A stretch of 64,000 nt of DNA from Bacteroidota bacterium (GTDB lineage: Bacteria; Bacteroidota; Bacteroidia; Bacteroidales; Tannerellaceae), in assembly GCA_023429375.1 (NCBI GenBank), contig JAEYVY010000007.1:434001-498000 (forward strand), in the 5' to 3' direction. The notes under the pieces were generated by a model that worked only from the letters and a program-made list of their open reading frames with translations, was not told the DNA's origin and searched no databases. Positions within the stretch are counted from its first letter, which is position 1. Every line of letters begins with the position of its first letter. The translations under genes and the position numbers were made by a program. This document shows positions 19,503 to 28,486 of the stretch, piece after piece.

Positions 19503-20654
19503 ATGCATATGGATATCGCTTCAAGGACTAAATTTTTAAGCCGCTTGTTTTCCTACGAAAAAAGAATAGCTATCGAGGACAGAAATCTCGAAATAATACC
19601 TTACCAATTTACACAGACGGTAGGAGAGGGAGAAATCCGTAATTTTCAAAAGGAACTACCAGCTGCCGGCTTTTGTCCTGTTAGCGATAATGATATCATG
19701 GAGAACAAAACCTTTACGTATACCATATTTGCACCTAACGGACGCCAGCGTCGTGATAAGGCTATCATCCTGCTGCATGGACTGAACGAACGTACATGGG
19801 ATAAGTACCTGACATGGGCCGAAAAGCTGGCCGTTACAACAGGAAAACCCGTAATTCTGTTTCCTATTGCATTTCATATGAACCGCACTCCGAGCACTTG
19901 GAGTAATCCACGCGATGCTATGTCCTGGGCTGCACTCAGAAAACAAGAGATAGCTGATTTGTGTAACTCTACATTTGCCAACGTGGCCTTGAGCAGTCGT
20001 TTGTCGTGTCATCCCTTGCGCTTCTATGCTTCGGGACGCGAGTCGGTCTACAATATGTGTCAATTGGTGCATGAGATCAAGAGCGGACAACACCCTTTGT
20101 TTGCAGAAGGTACATCTATTAATTTGTTTGCCTATTCGATAGGAGCTCTGCTTTCACAAGTTTTGCTGTTGGCTAATCCTGACGAGATGTTTACTGATAC
20201 ACGTTTGTTTATGTTTTGTGGCGGTTCAATATTCTGTGAAATGAATGGGAATGCCCGTGATATCCTGGATAAGGAAGCCTTTGACCGTCTGCAACGTTAT
20301 TTCAGAAATGACTTTCTTGAACGGTTGGATATACCCTCCTCGTTTAAAAATGATTTTTTGGAAGAAGCGTTCAAGGCGATGATCAAGCCGGATGTGCTGA
20401 CGGATTACAGAGAATCGTTCTTTCAACAAGCATGTAACCGGATTAGAGCCATTTCTCTGAAGAAAGACGTGGTGATGCCAACAACAGGAATAATATCTGC
20501 ATTGGGAGGAGTTTCCGGAAAGATATTGAAAGAATTAGACTTCCCTTATACTTATACACACCAAGTTCCATTCCCAACTACCGGCAAAATTGATCCCGAG
20601 TTGATCAATCAATCATTCAATCAGACATTTGAAGAAGCTGCCTCTTTTTTGTGA
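19503..20654 (+). CDS. Alpha/beta-hydrolase fold protein (possibly DUF6051)
   Basis: About 383 residues. HGLNERTWDKYLTWAEKL looks like the oxyanion-hole region of an alpha/beta hydrolase, and FAYSIGALLSQVLL contains a G/A-x-S-x-G nucleophile elbow. It has no signal peptide, so it is probably cytoplasmic. It resembles a Bacteroidetes-specific family (I believe DUF6051) without known substrate. The ATGs at 19503 and 19509 are the likeliest starts; an upstream TTG at 19476 is in frame but less likely. It is divergent from the LytTR regulator. Confidence 0.7.
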   Translation: MHMDIASRTKFLSRLFSYEKRIAIEDRNLEIIPYQFTQTVGEGEIRNFQKELPAAGFCPVSDNDIMENKTFTYTIFAPNGRQRRDKAIILLHGLNERTWDKYLTWAEKLAVTTGKPVILFPIAFHMNRTPSTWSNPRDAMSWAALRKQEIADLCNSTFANVALSSRLSCHPLRFYASGRESVYNMCQLVHEIKSGQHPLFAEGTSINLFAYSIGALLSQVLLLANPDEMFTDTRLFMFCGGSIFCEMNGNARDILDKEAFDRLQRYFRNDFLERLDIPSSFKNDFLEEAFKAMIKPDVLTDYRESFFQQACNRIRAISLKKDVVMPTTGIISALGGVSGKILKELDFPYTYTHQVPFPTTGKIDPELINQSFNQTFEEAASFL

Positions 20655-20669
20655 TATAAGGATATTTTA

Positions 20670-20677
20670 TATTTTTG
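20670..20677 (+). promoter_or_regulatory. -7 promoter element of exported protein gene
   Basis: TATTTTTG, a consensus -7 box, lies 30 bases before the ATG at 20708. Confidence 0.5.
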
Positions 20678-20707
20678 TCCTAAGTATTCATTTTAACTGA
20701 AACCATT

Positions 20708-22462
20708 ATGAGAAGAATGTTTGCTAAACTATTGTCTGCTATTATCCTTTTGTTCTTGTCTCAAACGGCTTATTCACAGTTGATTTCACCTGATAAATGG
20801 GACTCGTTTGTCGAAGCCAATAAAGCAATACTTGTCAGCGATACGTTCCGTTTACAACGATTTGAAAAGACAGGTTTAGATAATTGGACTTATACTACAC
20901 ACGGTGATTGTTCCCTTATTGAAGCATCCGAATCCGGTGTGCCAAATACTAGTGGAGGAAAACTGCTGAAGATGGAACGAGATAGCCGTCTGGCTTTTGA
21001 ATCAGCAATTTCGCCGCTTCACCAAACAGTCAAAGGTAGGTTTTCCTTTTCAGGGCGAAACCTGAAGAAAGGAGATTATTTTCTGGTAACACTCAATCAA
21101 GTAGATAAAACAGACAGTGTAAAAATTGCAGAAATTACTGCTGATAACCAACGTTTTGATCAGAAAAGTGTTCAAGTTAATCGTAGTATATATGCCATTA
21201 GCTTTGATTATCTGACTACTTCACAGACAGCTACAGCTAGTGGCTATATCTATATGGATAGTGTTTGTTTGTTTGGCGAAATCCCTTTATACAGCTTGTT
21301 TAAGGGAAAGGGCTCTTGGCATGATACTGTAGCATGGTCGGATTTACCCGCCGAGCGACACAGACATGCGCTAATCAAAGGAGATGTGGTGGTGACATCA
21401 GACACCTATTGTGATTTTATCGACCTTAGCGGTAGCATAAGAATAGGCCCGGAGGCATTGCTTCAAATGAAAAATCTGCAAGTTCATGAATCCACATCTA
21501 CTATAATTAATGAAGGAGAATTGAATCTGGATGGAACAATCCGCGTGAACCGAACATTCTCTGAAAAAGGTGTTTGGTATTTTGTTTCGTTCCCCTTCGA
21601 TGTGTATCCGGATGGAATAGATACCACATTTACATTGAAAGATGATGAGCCCAATACGGGAGGGAATTATTTTTATGTATTGACATATAAGGAAAGCGGG
21701 CCGAATCAAGACCAGTCAGTCAATGGAAATTGGGAGGTCTTGCCTGAATCAGCCATGCAATCAAACGCTCCTTTATTTAAAAAGAACCAAGGCTATTTAA
21801 TTGCACTCGATGAAAAGGCAAGTGAAACTACCCTCTGCTTTTCTTCTCGTCCAGGTTCTGTGCCTTCAACGTTTGGTAAGAGTGGAACCATAGATATTTC
21901 CGTTCCTTTTAATCTTGACGAAAGCGGTAAGGATGGAGGATGGTATCTTTGCGGAAATCCTTTGCCGGCGCCATTACATGTCCGAGAATTAGCACATCCT
22001 TATTTAGATGGATTTGTTTATGTTTATAATGGAGAAGAATATACTCCGATTCCGTTAGACGGTAATTATACATTACCCGCTTATTCCGCTTTTTTCGTGA
22101 AAGCAAGACAGAGCGTTAGTCTTACCGTTAGGGCAGCAACTGAGGTAAATCCTCATATGGTTCTTCTGGATATGATGCCATTACGTGGCGAGGTGCTGTC
22201 TGTGCCCGGCAATGAACTGCCAACGGGTAATACAGAATTGCTTGCTGACGACTTTTTCAGGATTGGACGAACGGCTTGTTATATCTTCGACGCACCTGAC
22301 CAAGGCGTGGTCTATGTGTTTGACTTTGGAGGAAAAAGTATAAGTGCAATACCATTTAAGAGAGGCGAATCTCGTAGAATAGCACTGCCCGAGCAGAAAG
22401 GTTTTTATATTTTGTTGCTCGAGATGCAAAACAGACGAAAGGAATACAAATTCATTCGATAG
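20708..22462 (+). CDS. Exported beta-rich protein with a T9SS-tail-like C-terminus
   Basis: 584 residues with a clear Sec signal peptide (MRRMFAKLLSAIILLFLSQT, cleavage after AYS). The body is beta-rich with no domain I can name; the region near residues 295-300 (WYFVSFPFDV) is common in Bacteroidetes surface proteins. The last 50 residues (VYVFDFGGKSISAIPF, GFYILLLE, KEYKFIR) have the strand layout of type A type IX sorting domains (VxxFDxxGR, GxYILxV, xxKFIR) without a perfect match. With sprA in this window, secretion by the type IX system is a reasonable inference. Function unknown. Confidence 0.7.
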   Translation: MRRMFAKLLSAIILLFLSQTAYSQLISPDKWDSFVEANKAILVSDTFRLQRFEKTGLDNWTYTTHGDCSLIEASESGVPNTSGGKLLKMERDSRLAFESAISPLHQTVKGRFSFSGRNLKKGDYFLVTLNQVDKTDSVKIAEITADNQRFDQKSVQVNRSIYAISFDYLTTSQTATASGYIYMDSVCLFGEIPLYSLFKGKGSWHDTVAWSDLPAERHRHALIKGDVVVTSDTYCDFIDLSGSIRIGPEALLQMKNLQVHESTSTIINEGELNLDGTIRVNRTFSEKGVWYFVSFPFDVYPDGIDTTFTLKDDEPNTGGNYFYVLTYKESGPNQDQSVNGNWEVLPESAMQSNAPLFKKNQGYLIALDEKASETTLCFSSRPGSVPSTFGKSGTIDISVPFNLDESGKDGGWYLCGNPLPAPLHVRELAHPYLDGFVYVYNGEEYTPIPLDGNYTLPAYSAFFVKARQSVSLTVRAATEVNPHMVLLDMMPLRGEVLSVPGNELPTGNTELLADDFFRIGRTACYIFDAPDQGVVYVFDFGGKSISAIPFKRGESRRIALPEQKGFYILLLEMQNRRKEYKFIR

Positions 22463-22481
22463 AACAATAGAAGGAATCATG

Positions 22482-22489
22482 TATCTTTG
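22482..22489 (+). promoter_or_regulatory. -7 promoter element before small membrane protein
   Basis: TATCTTTG matches TAnnTTTG, 21 bases before the ATG at 22511. It argues against an upstream TTG (22487) as the start. Confidence 0.5.
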
Positions 22490-22510
22490 AGCCGTAGAAA
22501 GTTTATAGAT

Positions 22511-22738
22511 ATGAAGAGAATAAATATAACTACGGCTATTTTAAGCATTTACGTAATCGTAATGGGGGTACTCTATTGGCCGGGTAGTAATCCTACGATT
22601 GACTATCCCAGTTATTTTATCGTGTTGGGAGGTACTGCTTTCATTACGGTTGTGCTTCGTATAATCCAAATCCGCCGTTTGAAATTGCGCGAACAGTGGA
22701 AGAAAGAGTTAGAGGATAAGGCTTCTAACAACGAATAG
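22511..22738 (+). CDS. Small two-helix membrane protein, unknown
   Basis: 75 residues with two hydrophobic segments (about 6-23 and 33-52) and a charged C-terminal tail (RRLKLREQWKKELEDKASNNE). No family recognised. The start was set by the -7 box just upstream. It ends 3 bases before the convergent uvrA stop. Confidence 0.65.
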   Translation: MKRINITTAILSIYVIVMGVLYWPGSNPTIDYPSYFIVLGGTAFITVVLRIIQIRRLKLREQWKKELEDKASNNE

Positions 22739-22741
22739 ACC

Positions 22742-25525
22742 TTATCCTAGTTTCTCTTGTAAGAATCGTCCGGTGTAAGAAGTTGAGCATTGCGCTACTT
22801 CTTCGGGTGTGCCTGCGCATACCAGATTGCCTCCGGCTTTTCCTCCTTCGGGACCTAAATCAATCAGATAGTCTGCACATTTTATGACATCCATGTTGTG
22901 TTCAATGATGACTATGGAGTGACCATTGTCAATCAATGCACTAAAGGCCTTTAACAGCGTCTTTATATCGTGAAAATGAAGACCGGTTGTAGGTTCGTCG
23001 AAAATAAATAACGACGGTTCCTGTTTCTCCTGTCCCAAGTAATAGGCCAGTTTCACACGTTGATTCTCACCTCCTGAAAGTGTGGATGAGGTTTGTCCTA
23101 ATTTGAGATAACCCAGCCCTACATCTTGTAGAGGTTTTAATTTCTTGATTATCTTTTTCTCCTGACTCTCGAGTCTCTTGCTGAAAAACTCGATAGCCTG
23201 ATTGATAGTCATTTCCAATATGTCGTAAATATTGGCGCCCTGATATTCTACTTCCAAGATATCCTGACGGAAACGTTTGCCGTGGCAAGTCTCACAAACC
23301 AATGTGATGTCAGCCATAAACTGCATTTCGACGGTGATCCGGCCTTCACCTTTACACTCTTCGCAACGTCCACCCTCCTTATTAAATGAGAAAAAGGCAG
23401 GAGTGAAGTTCATCTGTTTTGACAGCGGCTGTTCGGCAAAAAGTTTTCGGATTTCGTCGTAAGCGCCGATGTACGTAACCGGATTTGAGCGTGAACTCTT
23501 GCCAATAGAATTCTGATCAACAAATTCAACATGCTTAATCAGATTCAAGTCTCCATCGATGGCCGAACAATCCACATTTGCCCGTTCATTACCTTCGATG
23601 GCATTTTTTACACCGGTATAGAATATATCTCTGACCAGCGTACTTTTTCCTGAGCCGCTCACACCTGTGACTACGGTCATGCAGTTCAACGGAAATTTGA
23701 CAGTCACCCCTTGCAGGTTGTTCTTTCGTGCGCCTTTAACTTCGATATAATTATTCCATGGACGGCGATAGAGAGGCAGTTCAATGCGATCTTCACCGGT
23801 CAAGTATTTGATGGTATAGCTGTTACTATTCATTTTAAGATGGTTCGCATCTCCCTCGTAGACGATTTCACCACCCAAACGACCGGCTTTCGGACCAATG
23901 TCAATAATGTAATCGGCTGCACGGATAATTTCTTCATCGTGCTCGACGATGACTACCGTATTACCCAATGCCTGTAGTTGCCGCAATACCTTTATTAATA
24001 GATCGGTATCTTTTGAGTGTAGCCCAATGCTCGGTTCGTCTAATATATACAGTGAACCAACTAAGCTACTACCCAGTGAAGTGGCCAAGTTAATACGCTG
24101 GCTTTCACCTCCAGAAAGAGTGGAAGAGAGGCGATCTAGTGTAAGATATCCTAATCCTACGTCCAATAAAAACTGAAGACGGCTGTTTATTTCTATCAGA
24201 AGTCGTTTTGCAATGGCAGCATCAGTCTCATTCAGTTCCAATTGATCGAAAAATGCCTTTACCTCAGTAACCGGTTTTGACACTATCTGAGCGATACTTT
24301 GTCCGCCTACCTTTACATAAAGAGCTTCCTTTTTCAAGCGGCTACCTTTGCACATAGGGCATACCGTTTTCCCTCGGTAGCGCGACAGCATGACGCGGTA
24401 TTGTATCTTGTATTGATTCTCTTCAACAAACTTAAAGAAATCGTATATACCATGAATTTTATCCGATCCGTTCCATAATAATTCCTTTTCTTCATCCGAA
24501 AGGGCATAGTACGGACGATGAATAGGAAAATCGGGCGCTGATTTGATGAAGTCCTTTAACCATTCGCCCATGACATCCCCTTTCCAGCAGACAACGGCTC
24601 CTTCAAAAACGGCAAGCTCCTTGTTGGGGATTACCAAATCTTCATCGATGCCCAATACTTTTCCATAACCTTCGCATTTCGGGCAGGCTCCCAACGGATT
24701 GTTGAAGCTGAACATCATATCGGTTGGTTCCATAAAGGTGATGCCGTCGGCTTCGAACTTTTTAGAATAATCTTTGACGATAGTTTCGCTGTCCGTATAA
24801 ATACGAATACGGCAAGCGCCATGTCCTTCAAAAAAGGCAGTCTCCACAGAATCGGCCAATCGGCTTTTCAATATCTTATCGTCAGAAACCGATAAGCGGT
24901 CGATAACTAGTTCCATCTCTTTGTCGGAGAGGAGGGTGCTATCCTGCAGCACTTCTTGAATCCTGTAAATAGTATCCTTTACCAGCAAGCGGCTATAGCC
25001 TTCCTTTTGCAGGATTTCCAATTGTTCGTGGATGGTACGGTCTTCGGGTAGGATGACCGGAGCAAAAACAGCAAAACGCGTACCGCTCGGAAATGCCAGT
25101 ACCTCATTGCGAATGTCGCTCACCTGATGCTTCTTAACCTCCATTCCGGAGATGGGAGATATGGTCTTACCAATACGGGCATAAAGCAGACGGAGGTATT
25201 CATAGATTTCTGTAGAAGTACCGACTGTAGAGCGGGGGTTGCGGGTATTCACTTTTTGTTCGATGGCAATAGCAGGAGGTATCCCTTTGATGTAATCGCA
25301 TTCCGGTTTGCTCATCCGGCCTAAGAATTGGCGGGCATAAGAAGAAAGGCTTTCTACATAGCGACGTTGTCCTTCGGCATAAAGCGTGTCAAAGGCTAAA
25401 GAAGATTTTCCACTTCCCGAAAGTCCTGTGATTACGACTAGTTTATTACGAGGGATCTCTACATCAATATTCTTCAGATTGTTTATTCTGGCCCCTTTAA
25501 TGAGGATATTATTCTCTTTTGCCAT
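22742..25525 (-). CDS. uvrA: UvrABC excision nuclease subunit A
   Basis: DNA-damage recognition ATPase of nucleotide excision repair, 927 residues, normal for the shorter UvrA forms. Both ABC modules are complete: Walker A GLSGSGKSSLAF near the N-terminus and GVSGSGKSTLV in the second half, two signature motifs (LSGGESQR, LSGGENQR) and two Walker B strands (LYILDEPSIGLH, LFIFDEPTTGLH). Zinc-binding cysteine pairs are seen in CPKCEGYG, CPMCKG, CEECKGEG and CETCHGKR. A consensus -7 box lies 35 bases upstream. It is monocistronic, convergent with the small membrane protein. Confidence 0.97.
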   Translation of the reverse strand: MAKENNILIKGARINNLKNIDVEIPRNKLVVITGLSGSGKSSLAFDTLYAEGQRRYVESLSSYARQFLGRMSKPECDYIKGIPPAIAIEQKVNTRNPRSTVGTSTEIYEYLRLLYARIGKTISPISGMEVKKHQVSDIRNEVLAFPSGTRFAVFAPVILPEDRTIHEQLEILQKEGYSRLLVKDTIYRIQEVLQDSTLLSDKEMELVIDRLSVSDDKILKSRLADSVETAFFEGHGACRIRIYTDSETIVKDYSKKFEADGITFMEPTDMMFSFNNPLGACPKCEGYGKVLGIDEDLVIPNKELAVFEGAVVCWKGDVMGEWLKDFIKSAPDFPIHRPYYALSDEEKELLWNGSDKIHGIYDFFKFVEENQYKIQYRVMLSRYRGKTVCPMCKGSRLKKEALYVKVGGQSIAQIVSKPVTEVKAFFDQLELNETDAAIAKRLLIEINSRLQFLLDVGLGYLTLDRLSSTLSGGESQRINLATSLGSSLVGSLYILDEPSIGLHSKDTDLLIKVLRQLQALGNTVVIVEHDEEIIRAADYIIDIGPKAGRLGGEIVYEGDANHLKMNSNSYTIKYLTGEDRIELPLYRRPWNNYIEVKGARKNNLQGVTVKFPLNCMTVVTGVSGSGKSTLVRDIFYTGVKNAIEGNERANVDCSAIDGDLNLIKHVEFVDQNSIGKSSRSNPVTYIGAYDEIRKLFAEQPLSKQMNFTPAFFSFNKEGGRCEECKGEGRITVEMQFMADITLVCETCHGKRFRQDILEVEYQGANIYDILEMTINQAIEFFSKRLESQEKKIIKKLKPLQDVGLGYLKLGQTSSTLSGGENQRVKLAYYLGQEKQEPSLFIFDEPTTGLHFHDIKTLLKAFSALIDNGHSIVIIEHNMDVIKCADYLIDLGPEGGKAGGNLVCAGTPEEVAQCSTSYTGRFLQEKLG

Positions 25526-25559
25526 AGCTTTTACCCGTTCATCACTTTTTTTGAATCTG

Positions 25560-25567
25560 CAAAGATA
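25560..25567 (-). promoter_or_regulatory. -7 promoter element of uvrA
   Basis: TATCTTTG on the minus strand, 34 bases before the uvrA ATG. Confidence 0.5.
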
Positions 25568-25693
25568 CGAAATCTTTTATACCGAAGTTTTTAGCTTAAT
25601 CAGTGAATTTTGATAAATCCTTGTTTCTCAAAATAAATAATTGAGTAATTTCACGATTCAAATGACTTTATTTTTAACAGAGACTGGTTTGTA

Positions 25694-27904
25694 ATGAGAA
25701 AGGGTGTTTTAGTTTTGTTGATTATCATGGCTGTTATTGTGTCAGTGGTAATCGGGATAGCTTTAGGGATATCTCCCTTCATGAAAAGCTATATTGAAAA
25801 GAATAGTAAGGAGCTGATCGGACGAAAGGTGTTAATGAATGATTTGAGTCTGAATATTTTTACAGGTACACTTCGCTTGGACTCCATACGCCTGTATGAA
25901 AAGGATGATGCCACGGTTTTTGCATCAGTCGACTCGTTTTATATGGACCTTGAGCTGCTAGCTTTACTGGATAAGCGCGTTGAAGTAGCACATCTACATA
26001 TTATCCGACCGTTTACTGCCGTTCTTCAAGACCGTGAATCATTTAATTTTGATGATTTGATACCCGAAACAGATTCTACCGAAGTATCGGTCGATGATCC
26101 GTCTTCGTTTCCCCGGTCTGTTCGTATTCGCGATATTTACGTTGGAGGAGGGCGGCTAACCTATTCTGATTTACAACTTAATAACACCATCCAAATGAAC
26201 GATTTGGGTGTAGCCATCCCTGAATTGGCATTTGAACGAGGAAATACCAATGCCGGTATCCAACTAAAAATTGGCGATTCGGCCAAGCTGAGCAGCAAGT
26301 TGGTGCTGGATATGCAAACAAACGAATATCTGTTGGATTTGAATTTAGAAGATCTGCCTGTCGATATCATGAAACCGTATCTGGCAGATGTCTTTTCTAT
26401 TGACAAACTTGAGGGAACCTTATCTACCGATCTTCAAGTAAAAGGCAACACAAATCATTTGACTGAGTTTATTATCACCGGTACTGCTAAAGCAAAAGAT
26501 TTTAACCTGACGAATGGAGATGGAGAACCTATAGTAACCATAAAAGACGCCTATGCCGGTTTAAAACATATAGACTTGACGTCGTCTACTTACTTATTAG
26601 ATTCGATAGCTATGACCGGAGCCCGTTTAGATTATATTATCCATCCGGATTCTACGGATAATTTTACGGCTCTTTTTGCTGTGGCGGCCGACACGTTGCA
26701 AACAGATACAACTGTTGTAGATTCAATGATTTTGAACATAGAAAAGTTGTATGTCAATCAGTCTGATCTCGTCTATGTGGATAAGACTTTGCGCTCAACA
26801 GAATTAATACTGCCATTAACTCAGGTGTCGTTTATAGCGTACGATTTTGACCTGAACGGAACCAATAAGTATGATATAAAAGCAACTGTACCCAACGGAG
26901 GCCGAATCGATTTTAGCTGGAAGGCAAACATGAATGATTTGTCGAATCAGGAAATCAATGGCAACTTTAGGAATATCAACTTGTCTCTGTTTACGCCCTA
27001 TTGTCTGGATTATGCAGCCTTTGAAATTGTTAAAGGGAATATGAACTTTACGACCAGCAATGTGATTACAAACAACAATATCCAAAGCAAGAATAAGATA
27101 GATGTATTTGATATGCGGGTTGGTAAGAAACGGGAGGATATCAAACCCGAATATAACGTACCTCTCAAACTGGCCTTATATATATTAAAGGATAAGGACG
27201 ACAAGATAGGTTTTGATATTCCGGTTTCGGGAAATATAAATGATCCGGAATTTTCATATAAAAAGATAGTTCTCCAGACGTTGGTCAATCTGATGGTGAA
27301 AGTTGCCGTATCACCCGTTCGTTTTCTTGCCAATACGTTGGGCTTGAATCCCGATAAGATGGCTTCTATGGACATAGAAGCCTTGCAAACGGAATTGAGT
27401 GCCCGTCAATACAGCCAATTGAATGAGCTAGCTTCGTTGTATGCCCAAAAACCGGATATGACTGTGAGTCTCCAGCAATATATCGATTGGAATCAGTCCA
27501 TGCAAGAATACGCTCTTTATCAAGCCAAAGCGGAATATCTGTCATCTAAGTCGGCTACTACATCGTCAACAGCACATTACACCTATGAAGATGTAAAGAA
27601 TGAGGTGAAAGATGAGGATGTAAACTTCCGTAAATACCTGGACGAACGATTGGCTAGTAGCCAGGGAGCGACAGCAAATCAGTCTTTGCGAGCAAAGCTT
27701 GATAAACTGTATCCTAAGGATTCCATTAGCAATGGCTTGCTAGACGTATTAAGAAAGCGAGATGAGTTTGTGAAGACCTATTTAATAGGTACGGGAGGAA
27801 TACCTGAAGCAAATGTAAAGGTAGAGACGATGCCTGTCGACTCACTGTTACAATACAAGGATAAGTCACAGTACAAGATAGAGTTGGCTTTGCCGGAAGA
27901 TTGA
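25694..27904 (+). CDS. AsmA-like / DUF748 envelope protein
   Basis: 736 residues with one N-terminal membrane helix (LVLLIIMAVIVSVVIGIALG) and a long beta-rich periplasmic part. Short repeats such as GTLRLDSIRLYE and VAHLHIIRPF and the F(D/N)DLI segment are typical of DUF748, a member of the AsmA-like/TamB-related group that spans the periplasm and is linked with outer-membrane lipid homeostasis. The C-terminal 200 residues are helical and charged. Most likely an inner-membrane-anchored envelope maintenance protein; the exact role is unknown. The AT-rich repeat copy 2 follows its stop directly. Confidence 0.75.
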   Translation: MRKGVLVLLIIMAVIVSVVIGIALGISPFMKSYIEKNSKELIGRKVLMNDLSLNIFTGTLRLDSIRLYEKDDATVFASVDSFYMDLELLALLDKRVEVAHLHIIRPFTAVLQDRESFNFDDLIPETDSTEVSVDDPSSFPRSVRIRDIYVGGGRLTYSDLQLNNTIQMNDLGVAIPELAFERGNTNAGIQLKIGDSAKLSSKLVLDMQTNEYLLDLNLEDLPVDIMKPYLADVFSIDKLEGTLSTDLQVKGNTNHLTEFIITGTAKAKDFNLTNGDGEPIVTIKDAYAGLKHIDLTSSTYLLDSIAMTGARLDYIIHPDSTDNFTALFAVAADTLQTDTTVVDSMILNIEKLYVNQSDLVYVDKTLRSTELILPLTQVSFIAYDFDLNGTNKYDIKATVPNGGRIDFSWKANMNDLSNQEINGNFRNINLSLFTPYCLDYAAFEIVKGNMNFTTSNVITNNNIQSKNKIDVFDMRVGKKREDIKPEYNVPLKLALYILKDKDDKIGFDIPVSGNINDPEFSYKKIVLQTLVNLMVKVAVSPVRFLANTLGLNPDKMASMDIEALQTELSARQYSQLNELASLYAQKPDMTVSLQQYIDWNQSMQEYALYQAKAEYLSSKSATTSSTAHYTYEDVKNEVKDEDVNFRKYLDERLASSQGATANQSLRAKLDKLYPKDSISNGLLDVLRKRDEFVKTYLIGTGGIPEANVKVETMPVDSLLQYKDKSQYKIELALPED

Positions 27905-27958
27905 GATGTTTTTTTAGAATCACTACGATCGTTTTTTAGAAACACTGGGATGTTTTTC
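27905..27958. repeat. Short direct repeats with T-runs after the DUF748 gene
   Basis: Three imperfect copies of GATGTTTTTTAGAA(A/T)CACT-like sequence follow the stop codon at spacings of 24-26 bases. They are T-rich and may help end transcription of the upstream gene. GGGATGTTTTT at 27948-27958 also occurs in the hairpin at 49761-49825. Confidence 0.4.
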
Positions 27959-28028
27959 TATTTCTATATATATAGAAAAACTTTACTACAGATATAGAAA
28001 AGTTTTACTACATATATGGAAAAAGAAA
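27955..28028. repeat. AT-rich interspersed repeat, copy 2 (inverted relative to copy 1)
   Basis: Matches the reverse complement of 201-270: 28 identical bases at 27961-27988, then good similarity with one gap to 28028. It lies in the 309-base interval between the DUF748 gene and rpsU. The rest of that interval holds the short direct repeats and the rpsU promoter; nothing else is recognised. Confidence 0.65.
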
Positions 28029-28137
28029 AGCATTGGTATGGAAAATAAAAAGGATTGAGGTGAAAATAGAAAAAGTCCGTAATGGAATGTTGTATCTGTA
28101 TATAAATAAATTAAAATGAGAATAATTGGCGGAAAGT

Positions 28138-28168
28138 TTTGGTAATAAGGAAACAATCCGTAATTTTG
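28138..28168 (+). promoter_or_regulatory. Promoter of rpsU (-33 TTTG and -7 TAATTTTG)
   Basis: TTTG at 28138-28141 and TAATTTTG at 28161-28168 are separated by 19 bases, the ideal Bacteroidetes sigma-ABfr promoter layout. The ATG of rpsU lies 45 bases downstream. Confidence 0.75.
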
Positions 28169-28213
28169 CTGCCCATTTTAGGCTATATTAAAAATAAAAT
28201 AATAAATTAAATT

Positions 28214-28405
28214 ATGATTGTAGTTCCATTGAAAGAAGGAGAGAACATCGAAAGAGCTCTTAAAAAATTTAAAAGAAAATTTGAGAAAACAGGTGTTGTT
28301 AAAGAATTAAGAGGCCGTCAGGCTTTTACTAAACCTTCTGTTGAAAAGAGAAAAATGAAAATGCGTGCTGTTTACGTACAGCAATTGCAACAGCAAGAGG
28401 ATTGA
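28214..28405 (+). CDS. rpsU: 30S ribosomal protein bS21
   Basis: Small basic ribosomal protein of 63 residues (MIVVPLKEGENIERALKKFK, then RGRQAFTKPSVEKRK), normal for Bacteroidetes. bS21 sits near the anti-Shine-Dalgarno end of 16S rRNA; in this phylum it helps occlude that sequence, in line with the weak use of SD sites. Preceded by an ideal promoter and followed by the xerC-hpf frame, an order also common in related genomes. Confidence 0.95.
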   Translation: MIVVPLKEGENIERALKKFKRKFEKTGVVKELRGRQAFTKPSVEKRKMKMRAVYVQQLQQQED

Positions 28406-28486
28406 TATTCTCCGCTTGCTAATTTTGTTTTTTTGATATTTTATTCATATATTCGTTGCAAAGCAAAAGGTTGATTTGGCACGAAT

